A stretch of 64,000 bases of DNA, taken from assembly GCF_003073045.1 (NCBI RefSeq), contig NC_037595.1, positions 3,472,001 to 3,536,000 of the forward strand, read 5' to 3'. The translations under genes were made by a program, and so were the position numbers. Shown piece by piece: positions 1-10,933 of this stretch. Positions within the stretch are counted from its first letter, which is position 1. The number at the start of each line of letters is the position of its first letter. The notes under the pieces are model-generated. The model had not been told where the DNA came from. It made no database searches and was given only the letters and a program-made list of their open reading frames with translations. The stretch comes from Pomacea canaliculata (taxonomy: Eukaryota; Mollusca; Gastropoda; Architaenioglossa; Ampullariidae).

Positions 1-211
1 TAACTAAAATTTAAATCAACTATTGTTAGCATTGTTAAAGTATAACACCTCACTGCCCCTACTCTCCCTAGACTACAGAACCCTTTTACCTCGCTGACTG
101 ACTTGAGTGCTTTGCATCACCACCCTATCAGGACTCAATCTCTGCATCACCTAACTAAAGGCAATCTTGTCTAACATACTTTAACGCAATGTAGTGTAAT
201 CTCTCACACAC

Positions 212-521
212 CCAGAGCTCCAGCCAGCAAACTGATGTGATGGGTCTCTTGGTCTGCTGCCCTCGTCTTCATCATTGCTGTCTTCTTCTATTTCTTCATC
301 CGAAAGTGACAGCTGGAAGTTGCCGGTAGGGGGTCCACTATGGCCTGCTCGTCTCTGTCTGGAGGTGCTGACTCCGAGTCCACTGATCCCTGAAGCCTGA
401 GGATGGCTTGTACATGGCTGTGCTTGTGAGTCAGAAGTTGGAGCAGACTGTTCCCTGATAGTACTGCCAACATCATGCTTGTCACAAGAATAGCTGTGAC
501 AAGCAAAGCAAGCAACTGATC
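212..521 (-). CDS. DCAF6: DCAF6 acidic exon, last in window
   Basis: The acceptor TTTTTTCCAG ends at 522, and phase 2 matches the preceding exon. The chosen frame ends in a Ser/Asp/Glu-rich stretch ([17 protein letters not shown]), like the acidic segment before the second WD40 block in DCAF6. A second frame is open over most of the exon and is rejected because it breaks phase. The donor at 211/210 lies in a GTGTGTG run, so the exact end could shift by 2-4 nt. Confidence 0.7.
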
Positions 522-3500
522 CTGGAAAAAAGATGTGAAACAAAACAAATTACCTTAAAAATGTTAACTTCAACTAAACTGTATCTCTGAGCTATGACAG
601 AATAAACTATTTATTTTGAGATTATGCAAAAATGAAAGAAGCTAGGTTTCTATCTCTCACTCTCCTTGTTACAAATCTTTAAGGGTTTCTGGAATATGTT
701 TAAAATTTCTTAAACTGACAAATAACGTCTCCTCAGCAACCTAATCCTCAAAGGGGGAAAAAAATAAATTACAGACAAAGAATAAATGCATCATTTTTGA
801 AACTTTGTTATGCTTCAACTAAAAGGCTCCCAAGCCTAGAGTCAGTGAACCAATGTATCGTGCATGGCATATAAAAGGCAGAGCCCAACCTCTCTCTTGC
901 TATCATCTTTATCTCCCCTGATAATTAACTCCCCATTCCAGTATGTTGGACATGCTGTTCTTTCCCAGAGTCAGCTGAATTGATGTGATAACTGATATAG
1001 CTATAGTTGCTGTTGTGTAAAACCCCAGTCTTCCCACTCATTACTGCATTTGAGCAACTGCTGGGTGGACGGAGGAAGTTTTCCAGCCGCAGGCCTGAAT
1101 AGACCTCGAACTGGAGACTTTCTGCTTCACAGTCCCGTTCACTAACCACTAGACGAGGCTATATCTGCTACATCAGTTATAAAACTCAAAAATATAAATC
1201 TAGCATTAATGAAATGAGAAATATTTATAATGTACACATACACAAATACAAAAAAAGGTTATAACAATCAAGTTGCAAAATCCTTCAACTGACCAGGCAT
1301 GGTATCAGTAACAGCGTTCTCTGCCACCTGACTGACACCCCTTGCAGTGCATTCGCTGTCTTCCCTGCTTTCTCTGGTGCTCTCTTCTCTCACCATATCA
1401 GTCTCTGGCTCAGAAACTGGAGAGTGGATTGTGATGTGGCACTGTGGTACAAATGAACTAGGCTGCACCTCTGTTTCAGGCATTGCTGGCAAGCTGTGGA
1501 TGAGGTCTGGTTGAAAATCTGCATTCACTCTGTCCCAGCTTTCTTCTTCATTCTTTCTTTCTGTATCAGCTACCATAACCTCCTCTACTTGAACACTTGT
1601 CAAAGATGCAGGTCTGGAAGACAGCGAAAGACCTGCAAGGTCTCTGTTCTCTGGACGATCCCTGTTAACAAGTTCTGGGGTGCAATGCATAGAGCTATTT
1701 GGAACTGGCATATCGGCCAGCATCCCAACGTCGTTTTGTTGACTGGGGCCAGGCTGTTCGGTCCCTGCTGTCGCCATACACTGGATCCCATCTCTGGAAG
1801 CCTTTGCCCCTGTGCTTGAAGACAGTGGATTGCAAACATGTGTTCCTGACAAGTTTGCTAGGGGTGGATTGTTGACATCAAAACTTGCATAGCCAACCCT
1901 GATGGTACTGGCTGTTGTTCCTTCATGGGAGTAATGCAGACTGATGACAGGCTCCAAACGAGTAGCTGCCACCATGCTTCCCTGGCTGGGGGTGACAGCA
2001 AACAGATTTCCATCAGGACTTACTGTATTGCTATGACTAACACCAACACCACAGCTACTGTGAACAGACTGTTGCTGTTGTTGCTGTGGATGGGTAAAAG
2101 AACCACCATCACTTCTTCCACTGACATCTTTGCTTTTCACTGCTACAGTCTCCATGCGTTCACTCATCTCTTGTTTGTTCTCGCCACATTCACCCCTTGC
2201 GTTCCTAAGCATAAAGTCTAAAGCAGAAGTATTACCATCTACATTATCAGATCTCAAGCAGGAACTGGCACCTTTGGTACCTTCTGCTGATGCTTGACCA
2301 TAAATAGTTTGAGTTTGAGCTGTCTGTTCACACAAACCTTCAGCTTGAGTTTTCTGGATTTCACCCTGACTACCATGTGAGAAGAATGGGAGGTCATTTG
2401 CTCTGACACAAGGCACCCCAGGAAAGGAAGATGGACAAGATGTTTCTTCCCCACTACACTCTTTCTGGTGAGAATGATAAGACATACAACATCCTCCTTT
2501 GGTTGTATCTCTCCACAAGTCATCATTTTTATGCACATTATTACCAATGCTTTCATCTTTAAGGTCCCTGCTAGCCCCCTCAGACAACACTGGGTTGCAG
2601 GTTTGTATAGAACTATCCTGTAGAAGCCCTTCTGAACAACTGTTCAGTTGATTATCAGAGTCATCAACACTTGACATGGTCGTTGCTCCCCTCTCATCTT
2701 CTTGAAGGCCACAGTATTTGTTGGCAGGGACACAACTACCCTGCTCAGCATTTTCTCCATCATGTGTTGGCTCCAGTAGGACATTCTGGCTCTGCAAACA
2801 ACCTAAACCTGAGGAACTGTCTCCATCAGATCTGCCCGCTGTAGCAGCAGCAGCAGCAGCAGGGGGATTTTCTATGTCTTCTAAGCGAGGGTCATCTGCC
2901 CCTATGTCGCTGCTTCCAGAGTTGCTTCCTTCATCAACAGCCAGAGAAGCATCTTCATGCTGGTCATCATCTCGGCGTCGCAGGCTGCCATCCAACCAAC
3001 GGGTCAACATGTCTGACATTCTCTGCATGAGATTCATCTGAGGCTGACCTGTAATACAGATATTAGGAAGTTAAAAAAAAAACAAAAAACGCCTGCTTGT
3101 TTGTCATTTAGAGTGGGTCAGTGAACGCCTTAACATAAAAGGATGACGAGACCAGGTGATAAGAACATAACACAGTCATGCCATCAGTGAGGATGATGGT
3201 TATACCCATATAAGATACTGAATTCACATTTAAGTGAAAGAAATCTATTAATCACAAAATCAGGGATCAAGCATAAAAAAAAACATTGCACAAAAGCACA
3301 AGGAAAAATAAGAATGACACTGATGTAACAAGCCAGAAAAAGATGCCGCTAACAATTTTTAAAAAATAATTTTCGAGTTTACTTTAGACACTTGCTGTTC
3401 TTTATCATCATAAGTTATGTTTGGTCATTGCTACATGGTGTGTAACCATTAAAATTCAATGAATATCAGACTAAACACCACAGTAATTATCAAATGTGTC

Positions 3501-6500
3501 TAAGTCTGTATCAAAATTTTCGTTTTGGAAATAAGATTTCATATACTTGATTTGCTATGTATTTACAAGAAAGTGCAATTCATCAATGGAATAAGGTAGA
3601 AACAGCTTTTTTCTCTGAACTTTAAAACTTAAAAATTTGGATTTATCTTCCTTTCATGTTTATTATTTATGAGCTTTTGTAAATACTTCAAATTTGCGCA
3701 TACCTGTGTATCAGAATCAAAGATCAAGGCCTGGACTTATGGTGTTAAAAATTTTTACTGATACGATCCCTAGATATTAAATATTGAACTCACCGGTGTC
3801 TTCTGTTCGTTCACGCTCTGGGCGTGCATTTGGCCCCGTGTCCGACCAATCACCCCGCAAACGCAAGCGTTTAGTGGGTGGCTGGGGAACCAGGTCTGAA
3901 GCTCTTTCTGCTGCTGTTTCTGATCCAGCTGCAGGTTTGGTTGCCTGCCATCATAGTATTGCTGGCATAAACATGAGAGTGACCACATTACATTTCTGAG
4001 ATTAAGTGAACAAATGCACAAATGTATGTGCATGCGCACTCACATACAAAATAACCAACTGCACTGCAGTGCTACCAATATAACATGACAGAGAAAAACC
4101 TGAGCCAAAGAAAGACTTGAAAATTATATGACTGATGGTAGAGAAGGAAAAGACATTATTGCCACTACAGGCCTGAGCAACTTTGTGCCCCACAGCAAAA
4201 CGCTATAACCACCATGATATGAAATCTCCCCTACCTATATTTTTGTAAGATTGTGAAACACCTGTCACCACAAAGTTAATCTTTCAAAAAATATTTCTTC
4301 AAAAACATACCCATGCATCGGCTTCAGATTTATGAAAAGTCTTCCCCCTTTCATTCTGTAAAAATAGAGTCAAAATCAAATACAATTGAGCACAAATACT
4401 TGATAAACACATGACAATACATGAACCTTGATATCTAACTAAGAAATTCCATGCATTTTATACTCCAGAACAGAAATGAAGATGGGAATGAGCTTGTTTG
4501 TGAAATGGCTAAAAAAATAAAGGTTTCTGGTTTCTGAAGATTTCCGATTTCAACACAATTGAGGCTCTGACTTATTTCTCCCATCCTGGTGACATTGGCC
4601 TTAGAGATTTAAAAGCAGAAATTCTTCAAAATTTTGGAACTCTCTTTATAAATATTTGATCTACTAAACAAGTGGGAATTACAGGAACTTTGAGCCTGCA
4701 TTAGTTCATCAGTTATGTTAAGCTGTCCTAGACCGGGCTTAGGATATAAGCTACACTCAATTATGTCAATAGCCCTCGTACTGAATGAGCTATTCCATAG
4801 CTCAATTGCATCAATACACCCATATTGAATGAATTAAGACTGGCTGCCTTCTGATGCTGTCGACCTAAGCTAATGTATGAAGCAAAAAGATAGCAACTTT
4901 TCAAACATCGTCGCAAGACTACAACACACCACCGCTTGCCACTACATGAAGAGAAGGAAAAAAAGACCTCCGTAGGGTCAATAAATGATCAGTTACCTGA
5001 GTGTTGAACAAATACACGTTTTCAGCAGAATAGCTGACCAATACATCATGACCATGGGGGCTGTAGTTAAGGGAAGTAATGCGATAAGCTTTGTGTTCCA
5101 GTGGAGCCAGAAAGCGGCACAACATCCCCTTGGCAGCTCGGCTGGTATAGGTGCCTGCAGCATGAGTTTCTATTAAAACTTTGCTCTGGAAATAATACCA
5201 AACAAAATCACAAAGTGGCAGCTCCTCAGAAGCCACCCCACTTTATATAAAATTTGGTGATATGAAGCAAAGCAACTCTTCAAATTTTTGCGACAAACAT
5301 GACAAGGATTTATTACCGGAAGACCTTGTGCCCAACATACGACGATCAAAGACCCGCACAGAGCCATCAGCACATGCTGTGGCAAGCTGATAAGGCAAGA
5401 TGGGATCCACGGCAAGAGATGTGACTGCGTGACGACAGTTGATCAGTACATCCTAGAAAAATTGCAGCCCCAGTCATAGATTGTTTCATCCTTATAATTT
5501 TTTTTTGTTTGCAGCTTGTCAGCAGTTTGCATTCCAAATCCCTCTAAATACTTGTTATTTTGTAAGTCATAAAATTGTTGGTATGTAATTATATTATGGT
5601 GGTATGAGGAATTGGGATCCAGAACATAAAAACTTACACAGGTATAAATGTCTCAGATAATAAAGTCCATTCACCTTTGCATTCAGGACAGTCACTAATG
5701 TTATTTTCATATGGAAAAGTCCATGCATGTCACACAGTTAGCTCACATCATTTTCACACAGGAAACTCCATTTATATTATTTTACATAGGAAGGTCCACT
5801 CACATCTTTGCATCTGGCTTTGGTGCAGCTGGTCTTTATGCGCATATCAAACCATCGTACTGTGCCATCCTCTCCACAAGACAAAAATGTGGCTGCCTCA
5901 TTTGGTACAACAACAATCTGTCAAAAGCAAATAGTATGTGGGGTAAATATACTTAAAGGAATCTCTTACTCACTTTCTAAAAAGTGAAAATAAATCCTCT
6001 CAATCATTTAATTACTTTTTGCAGCTTTAATGTAGGAAATTTTAAGTATACCATTTAAATTGCATGGTGTTTTTTATTCATGTAATGAAAATGTTTGTAA
6101 CTTCAAGACAACCAAAGTATATTGCATCTTCCCATAAGTAGCCGGTAGGATCTTTTGGTCCCCACCTCGTAGGCAGTTCCCAAGTGACAGTCAAAGCAAC
6201 ATTTCCCATAGGTGTCTTCACGTTCAACATCTGTGTAAAAGATGCTGCCTGCTCCTGAGCAAGAGACTATCTATGCACAGCAAATAAAAAATATGACACA
6301 AAAAAAATATAAAATGTATCTTTCCCCACTCTTAGTAGGATCAGTGTGTTTTACAAAAGAAATTGATAACACAAGCACAGAAGCACACAAGCAAAATGAT
6401 GTCCACTTAAATGACATGGTATGGTGTATTTACAAACATACAAACCTCCCACAAAATACACTCATTTCCATGCATTTACTTAATAGTAATCCATGTATCT

Positions 6501-8074
6501 GCATGTACCTAACAATAATTCATGTTCACAAAACCCTATTTACATTTAGAGCAGATATAACAGCTGTAACATAAAGGCAGAAAGACTGCATAAAATCAGT
6601 GGATAGCACAAGATATTCAACTCACCTCCCGATCCTGAGAGTTTGGCAGGAATTTTGCACTAAAAATGTTGGAGTGATGTCCAGACCGAATATGAGCAAG
6701 TGTCTGAGGACACAAAGATTATAAAAAAAATTGTGTTTTTCCATAATTAGAATAAATGAAAACTTCTTTTACAAAAGTATATTTCTTAATACAAAATACA
6801 GGAAATGGAAACAATATATTCATTGAATGAATACATTTAATTCTTTCTTTCTTTTTGCACCACACACAACAACTCCACATACCCATGCATCTATGCATGC
6901 TGCCCTGACTTGTTTACAGTAGAGAAATAAAAACAGAATCTCAGCCATGATCAGAATATCTTACTAACCCCTGCAGATTGATAGCAAAAGTTTTTTTAAA
7001 AGCTGTCTGCAGTTATGTTTATGGGTATATTTACACTGACATTAAACAGAAGTGATAAGGCACTGGCGGTGATGATGATGCCAGTAAGCTCAATAAAGAT
7101 GGCAAGTTGCTTCTGACCTTGCCAGTGAAAGGGTTTACAATCGCTAAGTGTTGGTCATCTGAGCCTGACAAGATGGTGTGACCACTTTCATTCCAGCAAA
7201 TTGTGTTCACCTGTTAAGGAAAAATAAACATTGATGTTCAAACACCATCAACTTTCCTGTTCTCTAATTTGCTTTTTCAATCATTCTTCTACTAAATTTA
7301 AAGAGTATTACTAAATACTCATTTTAATTCATTTTTTACTTATGTGTAAACTAACACGTCAATGAATGGACGATCTGAATGTTTCCTTCTAAATGAATTG
7401 CCTGTTTGAAAGTCTTTGTAAAGTATGCAGTCCCAGTATTATTACAACCAGTATCCCAACAAGTATTTATAATAAGTTATAAAATATACTTTAAGCATGC
7501 AGATACAACCTTTCGTAAATGTGCTAATATTCTAACTCAATTTAAAAACTGACTTACACAGCCACGATGGACATCCAGCCGACGAGCAATTTTCAGACGC
7601 TGAACCATAAATTTACTTGCTGAGTTAAAAAAGAAAGAATATGCTATACAATATGTTTTACCGCCTTTTCTTTAATCTTAAATATCAAGAAGTCTTCTTA
7701 CTACAATGTCAGCAGCTGTGTAAACAGTCTAAATACGGAATCTCAAACAGCAAAAACTAAAAAGTCTGAGCCATACTTGTTGCTTTTCTTCATTGTTATA
7801 TTACTTTCTCAAACATCGACGCTTGAAAAAGTGCATATTAGGTATCCTGCTTATTTAAAATACAAATTCCGTATTGTTTGTTCAGAATCATAATGAAATA
7901 ATGCGTTTTACTTTTTGGGGGGTTATTTATGCTTTCTTTAACGCGAGAAAAAAGTATTATAATAATAACAAAACAAAAAACATCTTCATATATCGTAATG
8001 TTACCTTTAGCAGCATCAAAAACAGTGGATGGCGATTGTAGACCATACTCTCGTCTCTGGATGAGCGAAAACAT
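212..8074 (-). CDS. DCAF6: DDB1- and CUL4-associated factor 6 (DCAF6/NRIP), 5' and central exons
   Basis: WD40-repeat substrate receptor for CUL4-DDB1 E3 ubiquitin ligase; the vertebrate protein is also known as nuclear receptor interaction protein. Exons in transcript order: 8074-8005, 7619-7558, 7210-7118, 6703-6626, 6270-6166, 5917-5804, 5452-5317, 5154-4997, 4355-4311, 3944-3794, 3048-1294, 521-212. All junctions are GT/AG and the phases join without a frameshift, giving about 1025 codons. Near-verbatim family motifs include [80 protein letters not shown] and LMQRMSDML, recognised from the human protein. The start ATG at 8074 has A at -3 and joins in phase. The second WD40 block and the stop lie left of position 212, outside the window. 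The central disordered part is longer than I recall for the human protein. Identification is secure; the last exon (521-212) is placed by phase and its acidic tail only. Confidence 0.95.
925..1160 (-). mobile_element. tRNA-derived SINE in a DCAF6 intron
   Basis: Read on the minus strand, it begins GCCTCGTCTAGTGGTTAG, a pol III box A like the 5' end of tRNA-Glu/Gly. About 35 nt later comes a box B-like CAGTTCGAGGTC, followed by a non-tRNA body of about 170 bp. The open frame across it (74 codons) is incidental. The right edge is sharp at the tRNA-like start; the left edge near 925 is approximate. Confidence 0.7.
1294..3048 (-). CDS. DCAF6: DCAF6 giant central exon (disordered linker)
   Basis: A single 1755-nt exon, phase 2 in and phase 1 out. 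It opens with the conserved segment [13 protein letters not shown] and, about two thirds through, carries [20 protein letters not shown], which matches the human EPVLSLHYSTEGTTTSTIK block. The rest is low-complexity, rich in Ser, Glu, Asp and Asn. It includes a run of six alanines encoded by a GCT/GCA repeat (about 2840-2863) and a six-glutamine run (about 2066-2089). An in-frame stop lies just past the chosen donor at 1294. If that intron were retained, the protein would end six codons later without the C-terminal WD40 repeats. Confidence 0.92.
3049..3793. other. DCAF6 intron, nothing recognised
   Basis: AT-rich intronic sequence between the giant exon and exon 10. No ORF with coding character, tRNA or repeat structure was seen. 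The other DCAF6 introns (for example 7620-8004, 6704-7117 and 6271-6625) are likewise plain, AT-rich and CpG-poor. Confidence 0.6.
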
Positions 8075-8649
8075 TTTATGTGGTAGGCAGAAACAGGCTG
8101 CGATTAAGATGCAACGGAATAGTTGCTTGGAACGGTCATTCTTGACCCGAGCCTTGTTTTCAATCGGCCATACTTTTTTTTTTTTTTTACTTTCAAGGGG
8201 AACAACTCACCGGCCGACCCCAATGACCTCCCGTTGTCCATAAATTAATTCAACAGAACTCGCAGAACGTACAACTCACATTTCCTACAGAAAACTAGAT
8301 CTTTATTGCGTGCATCTCTTACACATTCAGAAAACTATAAGTTCAGCCTCACATCCAAAATCAGATCAATTTTTGCAGTTGAGCTGGAGAGATTAGTTGC
8401 CCCACTAAGTACGGTGGCCCCGCGGACGTCTTATAATTTGGACCACCCTGTCTGCCCAACTGTAAAGTGCAGCAGTTTAATTGTTTTTGTGTTGTTGTTG
8501 TTGTTTTTAAACCTATGTTCCTTTTATTGAGTACGACTAGTCGTTAGAAATCGGCAACACGTAACAGTCAAACACAGACAAGTACACCAAAAACAACGCG
8601 GCTGGTGTAGCCGTGTATATAATATTACAAAAGAGAACAGGGAATTTAA

Positions 8650-8862
8650 GGACAGCGCGAGCTCTTCAAGAAGTGCATGCTTGATGTGGTCGAAATCGTG
8701 TGTCCGAAGATCAAGAAGGACTTTGGGAATATTAGCTTATCCTGGAGAACAACGACGTGCTGGTACACGAGAAGATCAGTGGAATTGATGCACCGAAGAA
8801 AAGATCACTTTAGTCTGAGAGAAAGTAAAGCAGGGTCTTCTGTGGACTCCAAGGTCGGCTGA
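8650..8862 (+). mobile_element. Degenerate hAT-type (GTF2IRD2/ZBED-like) transposase fragment
   Basis: The frame from 8650 reads ELFKKCMLDVVEIVCPKIKK followed by DFGNISLS. This resembles the [F-x-K-x-C-(M/L)-x-x-x-x-E-(I/V)-(V/L)-C-P-(E/K)-K...F-x-(N/x)-(I/L)-S-L-S] block of hAT transposases related to vertebrate GTF2IRD2 and ZBED/FAM200 proteins. After about 40 residues the similarity fades and no terminal repeats were seen around it, so it is a broken remnant. It lies in the intergenic stretch upstream of DCAF6. Confidence 0.45.
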
Positions 8863-10084
8863 GTTCGGGTGCGTAATGGATAAGGGTAGGCTATAAAAAA
8901 AAAAAAAAAAAAAACCACAACGCCAGGCAGGTAAAAGACTAGACAACGCTTAGGTTAAGGTTAGGGAACGGACTTCATGGTTAATTCTTCGTAACATGAT
9001 AAATAATTATTGCAGGGACAGTTTGGGATTATGAATTATTGTCGTGTTATGTATCCGCTGCTATCTTCTCGCCTTTAACTATATCCTCTCTGTCTTATGT
9101 GAGGTAGGCACGTGTTCTCAGTAATCTGACAGCGTGGTTCCCATGCAGTTTCTCTTTTCTTATTCCCTTCTTAATCTATAATGGAGGCGCATCTCACCAT
9201 CCCTTTATACTTATAGCTATACGGCGCATCTGTGCACATGGTCCTTGACAGCCAATGATCTTAAGAGACGAAAAATGATGTATTCAGAGGTATTTGTACG
9301 AATAACGACCCGGTCTAGTGTGCTTTGAATCTGTTGAAGTTTGTCAGTGTGTGTGCAGCTCGAAGACCCCATAGTGCAGTGTATACTATACTAATAATCT
9401 ATCCTGAACATGTGCGGCCATATCATCCATGCATATGCCAACAGTAATATGTAATTATTTCTAAGACAAAAGCTGCAATGGAAAAGCTAGTAAACTAGTA
9501 TAATATCACATGTACGGTACTCATTAGGGCAAAATAATATTTACCTATAAAACAACAAGTTTATTGAAACGTATAATGAAGGAAACATTATAAATACATT
9601 TGTTACATCAGCTGCTTCGATGCATAGTTTCTGTGGTCTGATATTCGTTATAATAACCCCTATTACTCAATGTCCATAATCTCAAATGGTAACACGTGTA
9701 CTCTTTCTTTTTTTAATTTTTTTTTAAAAGAAAGATTACTTGGATTTAAACTACTTTCAATTATATATAATAGTGGCAAAAATACACACAACATTAACTA
9801 AAACACATGCAGACACAAGCACAAAATTCAAAATACTGAAAAAAAGTACTTCAAGCTCTAAGGAAATAAACACCACACATTTATATTTGACCTGGATAAT
9901 CAGTAACTGTTGAAAAAATGTTCGCATGCAGTTTAATAATTATTTTATGGTTAATGACAATGAGATGTAGCAAACCAGGCAACACACAAATGCTCGTACT
10001 GTTCAAGCACACACAAAACAAAGACAAGCAATGAGAGAGTAAACAAGCATCGTGTGCACTGTTCCACACCTGTGCCAAGTTAGT

Positions 10085-10301
10085 CCATTACATTCCCAGA
10101 CACAGCTGGACGATTATACCCCCTGGCCCATTACACAGCTGGACGATTATACCCCTGGCCCATTACACTCCTGGACACAGCTGGATGATTACACTCCGGG
10201 ACAGCTGGACCATTATACCCACTGGCCCACTACACAGCTGGACCATTATATCCCCTGGCCCATTACACTCCAAGATACAGTTGGCCCATCACACTTCCGG
10301 A
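10085..10301. repeat. Minisatellite, about six imperfect units of 24-45 bp
   Basis: Unit core CAGCTGGACNATTATACCCC followed by CTGGCCCATTACA. Successive units start near 10101, 10134, 10176, 10202, 10233 and 10278 and vary by internal deletion. On the plus strand the array stays open and would encode repeated QLDDYTPWPIT-like peptides, but there is no gene context, so the ORF is taken as a product of the repeat. Confidence 0.85.
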
Positions 10302-10409
10302 CCAACTTGACTATCAAAATAGTCTTAACTTGCAGACGTGGCTACTAAAATGTGAAGTATACAGAATACCGAGTTAATTAGAGCTCTTCCTCACGAAAAT
10401 CCATCTACT

Positions 10410-10415
10410 TTTATT
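10410..10415 (-). terminator. Candidate poly(A) signal of gene B
   Basis: AATAAA on the minus strand, 519 nt past the gene B stop. It is the first canonical hexamer I noticed downstream. Tentative. Confidence 0.3.
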
Positions 10416-10933
10416 CTTATTTAATGTCGTGTAGAACTAGATAAACAACATCGTCTAAGGACTGTGTTTATGTACGATCTGTGGCTTAAAAAATGTCTCT
10501 CTATCCTTTATCTGTTCATCTTCTGTCTCTGTCATTCTGGTAACACGAACTAATCACTAAGTTAGTGGTAAAGGAAGCTGCATATCATCTTTTACTCCTG
10601 TTGGTCGATCATTCTTCTGTAGGTGAACATATTTTGAGTAAGAAAGAATGAACTTTTTTTTTTTAATTGAGATAAAAGCCTGAAAGCTGGGCTGCTGCCT
10701 CCTGAAAACAGCAGCATATCTCTCTGGGAACAGAAATCTCAGCTGACTTCACTGAATGACCTATGGTCTGCTGGTTTCATAAACCTGGATCGAACGTCGA
10801 TCACAAACGAAGCAGACCATCAGGACAGCGGTGCAAAGGTGTCGGCCAGCTGTGCAGGGTTCATCTGAAGATTTTGTGGTCAAGCTGCTTCGTTGGAGGA
10901 AGGGGAGGGAAGGTCGTGGGTAGACCACTGCGG

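Larger units (their letters stand above)
8075..10933. other. Intergenic region between DCAF6 and Mondo-like gene B
   Basis: DCAF6 starts to the left (leftward transcription) and the 3' end of gene B lies to the right. The region holds the DCAF6 5'UTR/promoter (no TATA box seen), a hAT remnant, an A20 tract near 8892-8914, a short degenerate TTAGGG-like stretch near 8950-8966, and the minisatellite at 10.1 kb. Base composition changes here: CpG is common, unlike in the DCAF6 body. Confidence 0.6.

Noticed and set aside
5155-5236. Longer DCAF6 exon using the acceptor at 5186
   Set aside because: It gives the wrong phase. The acceptor at 5155 restores the frame and the [16 protein letters not shown] alignment to the human protein.
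8950-8966. Telomere-like TTAGGTTAAGGTTAGGG
   Set aside because: Less than three imperfect units; too short to be an interstitial telomere.
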